From positions 1 to 24,967 of the forward strand of contig JAAYLJ010000179.1 of NCBI GenBank assembly GCA_012521935.1: a stretch of DNA of 24,967 nt. The letters are read 5' to 3'. The notes below the pieces were generated by a model. That model was not told where the DNA came from, did not search any database, and saw nothing but the letters and a program-made list of their open reading frames with translations. A program made the translations under genes and the position numbers. The DNA comes from Campylobacteraceae bacterium. Lineage in GTDB: Bacteria > Campylobacterota > Campylobacteria > Campylobacterales > Campylobacteraceae. This document shows positions 1-8,048 of the stretch, piece after piece (the stretch's first letter is position 1; every line of letters begins with the position of its first letter).

Positions 1-733
1 CTTCAAGTTCAGCTGGATCTTCCTCACTTAAATCTCTCATATTTTCTATATCTTTTTGCCTAAAGATAGCACTATCATCAAAGCCCATTTTTGCATCAAG
101 TGCAATGAACTCACCTGAGCCAGTCTTAACCAGTGGATTTATCTCAATTAATTCAGCATCTTTTTCCATGTAAAGTGTGTATAGCTTTGAAGCAAATTTA
201 ACAAAAGGAGCCATCTCCTCTTTTGATAACTTTAAACCAAAAGCTAAAGCTCTGCCATGAAAGCCTTGAAAGCCAATGGAGGGATCTACTGCTACTTTGA
301 TTATCTTCTCAGGCGTGGCAGCTGCTACATTTTCAATCTCCATTCCACCTTCAGTTGAAGCGATGATAACAGGCATCTCCTTTGCCCTATCAAGCACAAC
401 TGCTAAATAAAACTCTCTAGCAATATCCACACCCTCTTCTATGTATACTTTTTCAACAACCTTTCCTTTGGGGCCAGTTTGATGAGTGACTAAAGTCATT
501 CCTAACATTTTTTCAGAAGCTTCAACCACCTCTTTGGGAGTTTTAACTACTTTCACACCACCACCTAAACCTCTTCCTCCCGCGTGTATTTGGGCTTTAA
601 CAACCCAAATATCACCACCAAGACTCAAAGCTGCATCTTTTGCTTTACTTGAAGATTCAATAACTACACCTCTTGGAGTAGGAATATTGAACTTTTTAAG
701 TAACTCTTTGGCTTGATATTCATGAATATTCAT
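1..733 (-). CDS. sucC: Succinyl-CoA synthetase beta subunit, partial (N-terminal 244 residues)
   Basis: ADP/GDP-forming succinate-CoA ligase beta chain, which with SucD interconverts succinyl-CoA and succinate in the TCA cycle, or the reverse reaction in the reductive cycle. Reading the minus strand from ATG 733 gives MNIHEYQAKELLKKF, the classical SucC start, then the ATP-grasp stretch VVKAQIHAGGRGLGGGVK (about residues 44-61) and ELIEINPLV near residue 220, a conserved ATP-grasp segment. The gene leaves the window at base 1; the family is about 385-390 aa, so roughly 145 residues are missing. The ribosome site GGAGG lies 4 nt before the ATG. It lies downstream of icd on the same strand, but the 111 nt gap holds a good -10 box, so it probably also has its own promoter. 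Motifs seen directly; function from family knowledge. Confidence 0.95.
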   Translation of the reverse strand, partial: MNIHEYQAKELLKKFNIPTPRGVVIESSSKAKDAALSLGGDIWVVKAQIHAGGRGLGGGVKVVKTPKEVVEASEKMLGMTLVTHQTGPKGKVVEKVYIEEGVDIAREFYLAVVLDRAKEMPVIIASTEGGMEIENVAAATPEKIIKVAVDPSIGFQGFHGRALAFGLKLSKEEMAPFVKFASKLYTLYMEKDAELIEINPLVKTGSGEFIALDAKMGFDDSAIFRQKDIENMRDLSEEDPAELE

Positions 734-777
734 CGATCCTCCTAAACTCTTTTAGTATCTATTTGAATTTCTAATAC

Positions 778-783
778 ATTATA
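778..783 (-). promoter_or_regulatory. Candidate -10 box of sucC
   Basis: The minus strand reads TATAAT directly after a run of six T, 45 nt before the sucC ATG. No -35 match is visible, which is usual for Campylobacterota vegetative promoters, where a T-rich tract precedes the -10. Predicted start of transcription is near 770. Inference from sequence only. Confidence 0.5.
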
Positions 784-820
784 AAAAAATATTTCAAAAG
801 TATAGCTTGATTTTTCCATA

Positions 821-846
821 GTTTCAATCTATTTTTGAAACTTTTT
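821..846 (+). terminator. Stem-loop with T-tract, plus-strand orientation, at the 3' end of icd
   Basis: GTTTCAA (821-827), a 7 nt loop and TTGAAAC (835-841) form a perfect 7 bp stem, followed on the plus strand by TTTTT. On the minus strand, the direction of icd, no U-run follows the stem. It therefore looks like a terminator for antisense transcripts entering icd, or else a 3' stabilising hairpin of the icd mRNA. The stem is weak in GC and could be chance in AT-rich DNA. Confidence 0.35.
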
Positions 847-3046
847 ACATATTGAAAATTTCATCAATAATTTTATTAAACTCTTCATTTGGCCTTAGGT
901 TTTTTCTACCTTTTTCATCATCAAAATGGTAGTATCCTCCCATGTCCACACTCTCTCCTTGAGCCTCATTTAAATTTTTAATTATTTCATCAATTTTTGC
1001 ACTAAAAAGTAGAGCTATTTTTGAAAATTTATCTTTTAACTCCAAATCATCTGTTTGAGTACTTAATGCTTTAACCCAGTAATATGCAAGATAGACATGG
1101 CTTCCTCTAGTATCTAACTCTTTAACCACTCTTGAGGGAGATCTATTCTCATTTAAAAACTCCTCAGTCGCACTATCAAGTGTTTTGGCTAAAACTTTAG
1201 CTTTTTCATTACTTAATGAAATATGCTCAAGCGCAGCACCTAGCGCTAAAAATTCTCCTAAAGAGTCCCATCTTAAGTGATTTTCTTTTAAAAACTGTTC
1301 GACATGTTTTGGAGCAGAGCCTCCAGCTCCAGTTTCAAACAAAGCTCCTCCATTTAGTAATGGAACGATTGAGAGCATTTTAGAACTAGTTCCTAGCTCT
1401 AAAATGGGAAAAAGATCGGTATTGTAATCTCTTAGTACATTTCCAGTAACACAAATGGTATCTTTACCCTCTCTAACTCTTTTTAAAGTTGCTATTGTTG
1501 CTTCTTTTGGAGAGAGGATAGTTAAATCTAAGCCATTGGTATCTTCATCTTTTAAGTAAAAATTTACCTTTTTTATTATCTCACTGTCGTGCGCCCTATT
1601 TTCATCTAGCCAAAAAATCGCTGGAGTATTGCTAAGTCTAGCCCTTCTAACGGCTAAACTAACCCAATCCCTAACCGCTTCATCTTTAACTCTACACATC
1701 CTCCAAATATCACCTTTAGAAACTTTATGCTCTAATAAAACTTCCTCTCCAACAACTTCAATAACTCCATCATCTTCTACTTCAAAAGTTGTATCATGAG
1801 AGCCATACTCTTGCGCTTTTTTAGCCATAAGTCCAACATTTGGAACTGAGCCCATAGTTTTAGGATCAAATGCTCCATTAATCTTACAATCTTCAATAAC
1901 AGCTGCATAAACTCCCGCGTAAGATCTATCTGGAATCATAGCGATACACTCTTTTGCATCTCCATTTTTATCCCACATCTTTCCACCATTTCTAATCATG
2001 GCTGGCATTGAAGCATCTACTATCACATCATTTGGAAAATGAAGATTTGTTATGCCTTTATCCGAATTTACCATAGCTAAGCTAGCGCTACTATTTAAGC
2101 ACTCATTTAACTCTTTTTCTACTTTTTTGGCTAAATTTGATGGTAATTTTTTTATCTCATTAAAAATGTGAGCTAAACCATTGTTTGGATTTATACCTAG
2201 CTTTCTAAACTCATCTTCATACTTTTTAAATATGGTAGAAAAATAACTCTTTACAGCTACTCCAAACATAATTGGATCAGAAATCTTCATCATAGTTGCT
2301 TTTAAGTGCAATGAAAGAAGTAAATCTGCATTTTTTGCCTCAATAATTTGCTCTTTATAAAATTTGCTAAGTTCATCTACACTCATAAACGAACCATCAA
2401 CTATCTCATCTTTAAAAAGCTTTAAACCCTCTTTTAAAACTTTTCTCTCTCCACTATTTTTTTTCAAAACAATGGAAACTTCCATATCTTTTTTTAAAGT
2501 AACTGATTTTTCTGTTCCATAAAAATCAAGTTTTTGCATATGTGCAACTTTAGTTTTAGAGCTATTTTTCCATTCTCCCATATAGTGAGGATTTTTTCTA
2601 GCAAACTCTTTTATGGCTTTTGAAGCCCTTCTATCAGAGTTTCCTTCTCTTAATACTGGATTTACAGCAGAGCCTAAAATCTTTGAGTATCTATCTTTTA
2701 TCTTCTTTTCTTCTTCATTTTTTGGTTCATCTGGATAGTTTGGAAGGTTGTATCCCCTCTCTTGCAACTCTTTTATTGCAGCTTGAAGCTGGGGAATGGA
2801 TGCTGAAATGTTTGGTAACTTAATGATAATACTTTTAGGATCTTTTGTTAAATCTCCAAGGATTTTTAAATCATCTGGAAACTCATCTTTTGAAAAATTA
2901 GCTAAAATTCGGCCTGCTAATGAGATATCTTTTTTAACTATCTCAATTTTAGCTTGCTTTAAAAAAGCTTTAATGATTGGCAAAAGCGAGTAAGTCGCTA
3001 AAGCTGGAGCTTCATCTACCTTTGTATAAAAAATTTTACTTTCCAC
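845..3046 (-). CDS. icd: Monomeric NADP-dependent isocitrate dehydrogenase
   Basis: Interconverts isocitrate and 2-oxoglutarate plus CO2 with NADP, in the cytoplasm. The 733 aa protein matches the single-chain (type II) family throughout: TDEAPALATYSLLPI-like start (VDEAPALATYSLLPIIKAF at 11-29), IIKLPNISASIPQL, the substrate loop VNPVLREGNSDRRASKA, and GSAPKHVEQF...LRWDSLGEFLALG near 576-604. His581 and Arg592 have the 11-residue spacing of the residues that bind the NADP 2'-phosphate in the Azotobacter enzyme, so NADP specificity is likely. Length is normal (about 735-745). The start is GTG at 3046, supported by AAGGAGA 6 nt upstream and by alignment with the family N-terminus. It lies between mltG and sucC, all on the minus strand. 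Whether it runs oxidatively or as a carboxylase in a reductive TCA cycle cannot be told here. Confidence 0.97.
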   Translation of the reverse strand: MESKIFYTKVDEAPALATYSLLPIIKAFLKQAKIEIVKKDISLAGRILANFSKDEFPDDLKILGDLTKDPKSIIIKLPNISASIPQLQAAIKELQERGYNLPNYPDEPKNEEEKKIKDRYSKILGSAVNPVLREGNSDRRASKAIKEFARKNPHYMGEWKNSSKTKVAHMQKLDFYGTEKSVTLKKDMEVSIVLKKNSGERKVLKEGLKLFKDEIVDGSFMSVDELSKFYKEQIIEAKNADLLLSLHLKATMMKISDPIMFGVAVKSYFSTIFKKYEDEFRKLGINPNNGLAHIFNEIKKLPSNLAKKVEKELNECLNSSASLAMVNSDKGITNLHFPNDVIVDASMPAMIRNGGKMWDKNGDAKECIAMIPDRSYAGVYAAVIEDCKINGAFDPKTMGSVPNVGLMAKKAQEYGSHDTTFEVEDDGVIEVVGEEVLLEHKVSKGDIWRMCRVKDEAVRDWVSLAVRRARLSNTPAIFWLDENRAHDSEIIKKVNFYLKDEDTNGLDLTILSPKEATIATLKRVREGKDTICVTGNVLRDYNTDLFPILELGTSSKMLSIVPLLNGGALFETGAGGSAPKHVEQFLKENHLRWDSLGEFLALGAALEHISLSNEKAKVLAKTLDSATEEFLNENRSPSRVVKELDTRGSHVYLAYYWVKALSTQTDDLELKDKFSKIALLFSAKIDEIIKNLNEAQGESVDMGGYYHFDDEKGRKNLRPNEEFNKIIDEIFNM

Positions 3047-3069
3047 AAAACTCTCCTTTTTTAAAAAAT

Positions 3070-3075
3070 ATTATC
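3070..3075 (-). promoter_or_regulatory. Candidate -10 box of icd
   Basis: In the 49 nt between the end of mltG and the icd ribosome site and further upstream, the minus strand reads GATAAT, 23 nt before the GTG start, in very AT-rich sequence. It would give a leader of about 17 nt containing the AAGGAGA site. No -35 is recognisable; this is a weak call, and read-through from mltG is equally possible. Confidence 0.3.
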
Positions 3076-3133
3076 ATTTAAGATATAAAATCTACTCTAA
3101 ATATAAATCTAAGCAAAACATTTCAAGCTCAAC

Positions 3134-4084
3134 TTATCTACCCCCTTTTATAGCCTTTAAATGCTCATCATAATTTTTTGAAAAAGTATGCTTACCGCTT
3201 TTGTCTCTTACAAAATAGAGATAGTCACTTTTTGCTGGAAATATGGCAGCTTTTAAGGCATCAACACTAACTGAGGATACAGGATGTGGTGGCAAGCCAG
3301 CATACTTGTAAGTGTTGTACCTTGAAGTATCGTTTTTTATCCTTTCTGGGGTTACTTTAAGGTTGCTAAACTCTCCATAATTTAGCGTTCCATCCATTTG
3401 GAGTTTCATATTTTTATTAAGTCTATTATAAATAACTGATGAGACTAAGGGCATTTCATCAATTGAAGCTGACTCTTTTTCTATGATGGAAGCTATGATT
3501 TGATACCTTCTCCATCTGTTTGGATTGTACTCTCCAAAGATTTTTTGTGAAAGGTTTTTATTTGCATTCTCTGAAAGGGAGATTAAATAATAAAGCAAAT
3601 GCCTAGCTTCAATGCCAATTGGAAGTTGGTAGGTTTCTGGGAAAAAAAGGCCTTCAGGATAGGATGCTAGCTTATCATACTCCTTTTTTATCTCCTCTTG
3701 CGAGATATTAAAAGTTTGGGATAGATTTTTTAAAAATATAGCTGTTGTCTCTCCAGGCTTAAGTGTAACTGAAACCATAGCAGCTTTTGCATGAGTTAAT
3801 TTATAATAAAAATCACCCCTACTTAAGCTAGTTTCACCTACATCTATCCAGCCAGATTGTGGCCAACCAAAAATTCTTAAAATCTTACGATCAATTGCAG
3901 GTATGAAGTCGAAATTTCGTTTATGTAGATATGATATAATCTGCGAAATAGATCCTTTTGGAACAAAGACTACAGAAGTTGTATTCATGGGCTTAGCAAG
4001 GTAAAATAAGAGTGAAAAAATAATGATAAACAGCATTTCAAAAATGATAAGGCAGCTTTGGATTCCTATTTTATTGCCTGGCAT
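3134..4084 (-). CDS. mltG: Endolytic murein transglycosylase MltG (YceG family)
   Basis: Inner-membrane lytic transglycosylase that cuts nascent peptidoglycan strands. The product is 316 aa when started at ATG 4084. A single transmembrane helix (about residues 11-29, CLIIFEMLFIIIFSLLFYLA) is followed by a LysM-like region (VVFVPKGSISQIISYL) and the YceG catalytic region, IIASIIEKESASIDEMP, whose first Glu (about residue 202) is the expected catalytic residue. YNTYKYAGLPPHPVSS and FSKNYDEH near the C-terminus are also family hallmarks. The frame is open upstream to a TTG at 4150, but that extension is charged, lacks a ribosome site and would run through the facing gene's membrane segment; ATG 4084 has AAAGG 11 nt upstream. 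Its first 62 nt overlap the start of the divergent AsmA-like gene. Confidence 0.93.
   Translation of the reverse strand: MPGNKIGIQSCLIIFEMLFIIIFSLLFYLAKPMNTTSVVFVPKGSISQIISYLHKRNFDFIPAIDRKILRIFGWPQSGWIDVGETSLSRGDFYYKLTHAKAAMVSVTLKPGETTAIFLKNLSQTFNISQEEIKKEYDKLASYPEGLFFPETYQLPIGIEARHLLYYLISLSENANKNLSQKIFGEYNPNRWRRYQIIASIIEKESASIDEMPLVSSVIYNRLNKNMKLQMDGTLNYGEFSNLKVTPERIKNDTSRYNTYKYAGLPPHPVSSVSVDALKAAIFPAKSDYLYFVRDKSGKHTFSKNYDEHLKAIKGGR
3932..3940 (+). promoter_or_regulatory. Candidate extended -10 promoter of the AsmA-like gene, inside mltG
   Basis: The plus strand reads TGATATAAT, a perfect extended -10 (TGnTATAAT), 83 nt before the ATG at 4023. A 10 bp perfect palindrome, CGAAATTTCG, lies at 3910-3919, where a -35 would be. 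Because the intergenic space is negative, the promoter of the plus-strand gene has to lie inside mltG, and this is the best match I see there. Inference. Confidence 0.5.
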
Positions 4085-6572
4085 TGTTTTTTTTACCTTT
4101 ATAACCGCTTTAATCCATGGGATAAACATAGACAAGTTCTCATTTGCCAATATTTACATAGACAGATTTTACATTAAACTAGATAAAAAACTGATTGTAG
4201 ATATAAATAGTTTAACCCTGCCCAAAAGCTCAAGCTCAAATAGCGCTAGAGAAGAATTAGTCACACTTTTAAGCTACTTACCTTGGCTAGATAGGCTCTT
4301 TGAGTCAATTTCCATAGGGAAAATAATTTATGAAAATGAGACAATAAGTTTTCTATTTAAAAAAGATATATTTTATCTTGATTCAAACTATATGACTATT
4401 GATGCGGCTATTAAATCAATAGATGGTGAAATTAAAACACAAATCAAACAACTTTTAGTTAAAGATTTTAATCTTGAATTAAGAGGGATTTTAGATTTTG
4501 ACATACTAAGTGAAGAGGGATTTTTTGAAGGAGAGTTTTCTACTTATGAAATAGAGGGAAAAATAGCTTTAAGACTAAAAGATAGGATGCTTTCATATGT
4601 AGCAAAAAGTGATAGGTTTTCATCTTTAGATAGCTTCATGGAGGCGCTAGAGTCCATAGTGGAGATTGAGCCAGAAATTAGTGATTGGATTTATAAAAAA
4701 ATTACAAGCTCTTCATACCTTTTAAAATCACTAAAAGGAAAAATTGACTTAAAAAATGGAGAGTATTTTCCTTATGAGATGGAGGGAGAAGCTTTTGCAA
4801 AAGATGTAAAAGTAAAGTTTGAAGAGCATTTACCAGCGGCAAACATTGAAGAGTTGAGCATAAAATTAAAAAACAACCAACTGCTTTTTGATCTTGGCAA
4901 ATCTTCATATGAAGGAATTGACATAAGTGGATCTGATGTTTATATCTATAATTTACTCAAAGGCAAAGCTGGGATTGTAGTTATCATAGATGCAAATACT
5001 AGGCTTGATGAGAGGGTTCATCAAATTTTAAATGCTTATGATATTAAAATACCTCTAACCCAGCTTAGCGGAAAGACTAAAGCTAAGTTAAAACTTGATA
5101 TTGAGTTTTCTCCATTTCACATAGACACTCATGGTATTTTCATACCTCAAAATAGCCAATTTGCCTTTTTAGATGAGGTTTTTTATACTAAACATTCATT
5201 TATAACGCTTAAAAACAGCGATATTTACCTTGATAATACTCATTTAAGCTATGGCTCTTTGTTTGAGCTTTATACTCAAGGAACTTTGGATTTAGAAGAG
5301 TTAAACTACATGGGAAATGTAGATTTAGAGTTTTTAAATATTAAATCTGAAGATGAAACCATAATAGAGCTTGAAAAGTACCTTACCCCCATAGTGGTTG
5401 ATTTTAAAGAAGAGGCAACAATCACTCTGCCAGAGCTTAATAGCAAGATTGCATTTTTGCAAGAAGGGTTCTCTTTTAGGGCAAATGATCTTAAGTTAAT
5501 CTACCCATATGCTCCAATCTTGCATGAATTTGAAATCAAATCTGGAAAGGTGAAGGGCAAAACGGAAGATTATAAAAAATATGAGATTGAACTTTTAGCC
5601 TCATCACTAAAAACTCCCTTTTATAAAGATGGTAAACCTTTGCAATCTTTACTAGCAAACATCGTAAATGAGGGAGAAAAAACGGACATAAAAGCTGATG
5701 GAATAAAAATATCTAAATCAAAAAATAGTTTAAACATTGTTTTAGAAAATATTGACTTAAAAAGTGAAAGCGATGAGTCTTTAAACTTAAATGTTGATAG
5801 TTTTTTAAACCTAGAGGCAAAAAATAGCTCCATAATCTTAAATGAAGATGGAAAAAGCTTTGATTTTAGCAAATATAGCGCTAGCTTACAAAAAGATAAT
5901 TTAACCTTTAATGGCTCATTTAAAAATAGTGGATTTATAAATTTTAAGAAAAACTTATCTGGATTTACAGCATCCATAAAGGAGTTAAATGATCTCTCTT
6001 TTAAAGAACTGCTAGGGAAAAATCTTTTTAATGAAGGAGAGTTTAATATAGAGATAAAAGGACACAATAGCAACTTTTACTCTGGAAAATTAGATTTAAA
6101 AGATACCTATTTAGTTGAAATGAAAGCGTACAATAATTTAATTGCTCTACTAAATACAGTCCCCTCATTAGCTCTTTTTAAATCTCCTGGATTTGATGAA
6201 AAAGGGTATAAGATTGGGTCTGGAGATGTTGTTTTTAGCATGAAAGATGACATTTTAACTCTACATTTAATAGAGCTAAAAGGGGCTAGTGCGGATATTT
6301 TAGGAAAAGGTGTTGTGAATTTAAAAGATGGACTTTTACAAGTTGATCTGAAATTAAAAACCTTAAAAGATATAAGTTCATTTATAGGTAAAATTCCACT
6401 TATAAATCATATCTTTTTAGGGGATGATAATAGCATTTCAACAGCCATAAAAATTAGTGGAAACTTAGAAGATCCAAAGGTTGAAACAGAAGTTTTTCAA
6501 GATGTGGTAATGACTCCATTAAACATTTTAAAAAGAACTCTAGAGCTACCCTTTAAAATCTTTAGTGATTAA
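4023..6572 (+). CDS. AsmA/YhdP-like envelope protein (AsmA-like C-terminal domain)
   Basis: A large (849 aa) envelope protein with one N-terminal membrane helix (about residues 11-33, IPILLPGIVFFTFITALIHG) and a long beta-rich, periplasmic region of repeated short strands. This is the architecture of the AsmA/TamB/YhdP group, which in other Gram-negatives is thought to form bridges for phospholipid movement to the outer membrane. The C-terminal part (GSGDVVFSMKDDILTLHLIE, then GKGVVNLKDGLLQVDLKLKT) and the ending ISGNLEDPKVETE ... PLNILKRTLELP are typical AsmA-like C-terminal features. ATG 4023 is taken as start; ATG 4044 is an alternative, and neither has a strong ribosome site. The 3' end overlaps the convergent HAD gene by 11 bp. 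Group assignment is fairly secure; the exact role is inferred. Confidence 0.8.
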   Translation: MINSISKMIRQLWIPILLPGIVFFTFITALIHGINIDKFSFANIYIDRFYIKLDKKLIVDINSLTLPKSSSSNSAREELVTLLSYLPWLDRLFESISIGKIIYENETISFLFKKDIFYLDSNYMTIDAAIKSIDGEIKTQIKQLLVKDFNLELRGILDFDILSEEGFFEGEFSTYEIEGKIALRLKDRMLSYVAKSDRFSSLDSFMEALESIVEIEPEISDWIYKKITSSSYLLKSLKGKIDLKNGEYFPYEMEGEAFAKDVKVKFEEHLPAANIEELSIKLKNNQLLFDLGKSSYEGIDISGSDVYIYNLLKGKAGIVVIIDANTRLDERVHQILNAYDIKIPLTQLSGKTKAKLKLDIEFSPFHIDTHGIFIPQNSQFAFLDEVFYTKHSFITLKNSDIYLDNTHLSYGSLFELYTQGTLDLEELNYMGNVDLEFLNIKSEDETIIELEKYLTPIVVDFKEEATITLPELNSKIAFLQEGFSFRANDLKLIYPYAPILHEFEIKSGKVKGKTEDYKKYEIELLASSLKTPFYKDGKPLQSLLANIVNEGEKTDIKADGIKISKSKNSLNIVLENIDLKSESDESLNLNVDSFLNLEAKNSSIILNEDGKSFDFSKYSASLQKDNLTFNGSFKNSGFINFKKNLSGFTASIKELNDLSFKELLGKNLFNEGEFNIEIKGHNSNFYSGKLDLKDTYLVEMKAYNNLIALLNTVPSLALFKSPGFDEKGYKIGSGDVVFSMKDDILTLHLIELKGASADILGKGVVNLKDGLLQVDLKLKTLKDISSFIGKIPLINHIFLGDDNSISTAIKISGNLEDPKVETEVFQDVVMTPLNILKRTLELPFKIFSD

Positions 6573-7197
6573 ATAACTGCTCTATTAACTCTTTTAACTC
6601 TTCCATACTTTTGGCGATATAGGGAGTTTTTATCTCATATGATCCATATCCCCAGTTTACATATATAAATGGTATATTTGCATTTTTTGCAGCAAAAGCA
6701 TCTTTTAAACTATCGCCAACAAGTAGAGCTTTTTTTGCTTTTTTTGTCTTAATTATCTCATTTACCATTGTTGGATCTGGCTTTGAAGCTTTGTAAGTAT
6801 TTGCACCAACAATAAGATCAAAATAGTGCTCCATTTCGCAATGAGAGAGCATTTTTTTAGCAAAAAAATCCCAAGAATTAGTAGCTATTGTTAAACTAGA
6901 GTGCTCTTCTAAACTCTTTAAAAGCTCCCTTGCTCCATCATAAGGAGTTAAGTTATGAGTGCAGTTTTCAAAGTAGTGTTTTTCAAATATCTCACGATGT
7001 TCTTTTTTATACTCATCTGTATTGTAAAATTTTTTTGGTAGTGACTCTTTTGGATCATTTATATATTTTATTATTTCATCTTTACTAAGTGGATGAAAAC
7101 CTATCTCTTTTCTAACAAAATTTACACTCTTAACTATGCCATCAGAGCTATCAAGAAGCGTTCCATCCATGTCAAAAAGTACACAATTTTCTATCAT
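6562..7197 (-). CDS. HAD-superfamily phosphatase, phosphoglycolate phosphatase-like
   Basis: A 211 aa haloacid-dehalogenase-type hydrolase. It has all four motifs: motif I FDMDGTLLD (Asp9 nucleophile, Asp11), motif II IATNSWD, motif III Lys in ASKPDP, and motif IV VGDSLKDAFAA. A helical cap lies between motifs I and II (about residues 15-85), as in phosphoglycolate phosphatase and beta-phosphoglucomutase relatives. The substrate cannot be read from sequence. ATG 7197 is chosen because it overlaps the stop of the upstream acetyltransferase gene as ATGA and places motif I at the usual distance from the N-terminus; the frame stays open further upstream but encodes unrelated basic sequence. It is the last gene of the hyp run, and its 3' end overlaps the convergent AsmA-like gene by 11 bp. 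Confidence 0.88.
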   Translation of the reverse strand: MIENCVLFDMDGTLLDSSDGIVKSVNFVRKEIGFHPLSKDEIIKYINDPKESLPKKFYNTDEYKKEHREIFEKHYFENCTHNLTPYDGARELLKSLEEHSSLTIATNSWDFFAKKMLSHCEMEHYFDLIVGANTYKASKPDPTMVNEIIKTKKAKKALLVGDSLKDAFAAKNANIPFIYVNWGYGSYEIKTPYIAKSMEELKELIEQLFNH

Positions 7198-7685
7198 AAC
7201 TTTAACCCTAAAAGCACAACATCTCTCTCTTTTCCATCTATTATGGCAACTCCGGGCAAGCTTCCCCACTCTTTAAAATTAAACTTTTTAAAGAGCTTTA
7301 AACTCGCACTATTTTTCTTGAAAATTAAAGCTAATAAATTTTTAATCCCTAAGCTTGGGGCTAACTTGATAGCTTCTTCCAAAAATTGTTGTCCAAGTTT
7401 TTTACCCCTAAAGTTTGGATCAAGATATATATTAATCTCAGCAGTTTGCTCATATGCGGGCTTTCCATAAAAAGGATCAAAACTCAACCACGCAATTATC
7501 TTTCCATGATACTCTTTGACTAAAATTGGCCTATTTTTACTTCTAGTTTTAAACCACTCTAGCCTACTCTCAACACTTACCTCTTTAGTATCAGCAGTTG
7601 AAACTCCGCTTGAAACTGTAGAATTGTATATTTTAATAATCTCTCCAAGATCCTCAATTGTCGCTTCTTTATAAGAATCTAACAT
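7194..7685 (-). CDS. GNAT-family N-acetyltransferase, phosphinothricin acetyltransferase-like
   Basis: A 163 aa acetyl-CoA-dependent acetyltransferase. The N-terminal EATIEDLGEIIKIYNSTV and the acetyl-CoA-binding segment EINIYLDPNFRGKKLGQQFL (about residues 88-107, R-G-K-K-L-G loop) are typical of the Pat/YncA-like branch, as is IFKKNSASLKLFKKFNFKEWG, the substrate-side helix. Members acetylate small amines or amino acids such as methionine sulfoximine; the true substrate here is unknown. It starts 21 nt after hypA, with AAGGGA 6 nt before ATG 7685, and its stop overlaps the HAD gene by 4 nt, so it is very likely part of the same transcript. No link to hydrogenase maturation is known to me. 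Confidence 0.88.
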   Translation of the reverse strand: MLDSYKEATIEDLGEIIKIYNSTVSSGVSTADTKEVSVESRLEWFKTRSKNRPILVKEYHGKIIAWLSFDPFYGKPAYEQTAEINIYLDPNFRGKKLGQQFLEEAIKLAPSLGIKNLLALIFKKNSASLKLFKKFNFKEWGSLPGVAIIDGKERDVVLLGLKL

Positions 7686-7706
7686 ATCTATCCCTTAACT
7701 TTTAAA

Positions 7707-8048
7707 TTACTCCATCTCTAATCTCATCAAATACATCTCTTCCCCATCAATGGTAGAGACATCACTACTCCCACAAAGTGGGCATAAAAACTCATTTTTA
7801 TCTAGCTTGCTTTCACTAAAACAGCTATGGCAATTAATGATTATGTCTTGAATGTGCATGATTAAATCTGCTTCTTCGCAAATGGTTTTTTCTTTGAAGG
7901 TTTCAAAAGCCATCTTTAAAAGATGTGGCTCAACTCCGCTTAATTTGCCTATTTTTATCTCAACTTTTAAAACTTTTTTTGCATCATTTGCTTTAGCATT
8001 CTCCTCGCAAAGATCTAAAAGTGAATGGATAATCGAAAATTCGTGCAT
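7707..8048 (-). CDS. hypA: Hydrogenase nickel-incorporation protein HypA
   Basis: Nickel chaperone that works with HypB to insert Ni into the hydrogenase large subunit; in Helicobacter it also serves urease. The 113 aa product begins MHEFSIIHSLLDLCEENA; the N-terminal Met-His-Glu supplies the nickel ligand His2, so the start must be ATG 8048 and not the in-frame TTG two codons upstream. A structural zinc site is formed by CHSC (about residues 71-74) and CPLC (about 89-92). It overlaps the hypE stop as TAATG, indicating translational coupling. Confidence 0.96.
   Translation of the reverse strand: MHEFSIIHSLLDLCEENAKANDAKKVLKVEIKIGKLSGVEPHLLKMAFETFKEKTICEEADLIMHIQDIIINCHSCFSESKLDKNEFLCPLCGSSDVSTIDGEEMYLMRLEME

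Noticed and set aside
4085..4150. TTG-started N-terminal extension of MltG
   Set aside because: No ribosome site, and it places charged residues before a membrane anchor that already has a good ATG start.
5621..6073. A 150-codon open frame on the minus strand inside the AsmA-like gene
   Set aside because: Phe/Leu/Ser/Lys-rich shadow of the real gene, with no ribosome site or domain.
7198..7269. Upstream in-frame extension of the HAD phosphatase
   Set aside because: It would lie inside the acetyltransferase end and encode a basic, cysteine-rich lead unlike any HAD start; ATG 7197 overlaps the upstream stop as ATGA.
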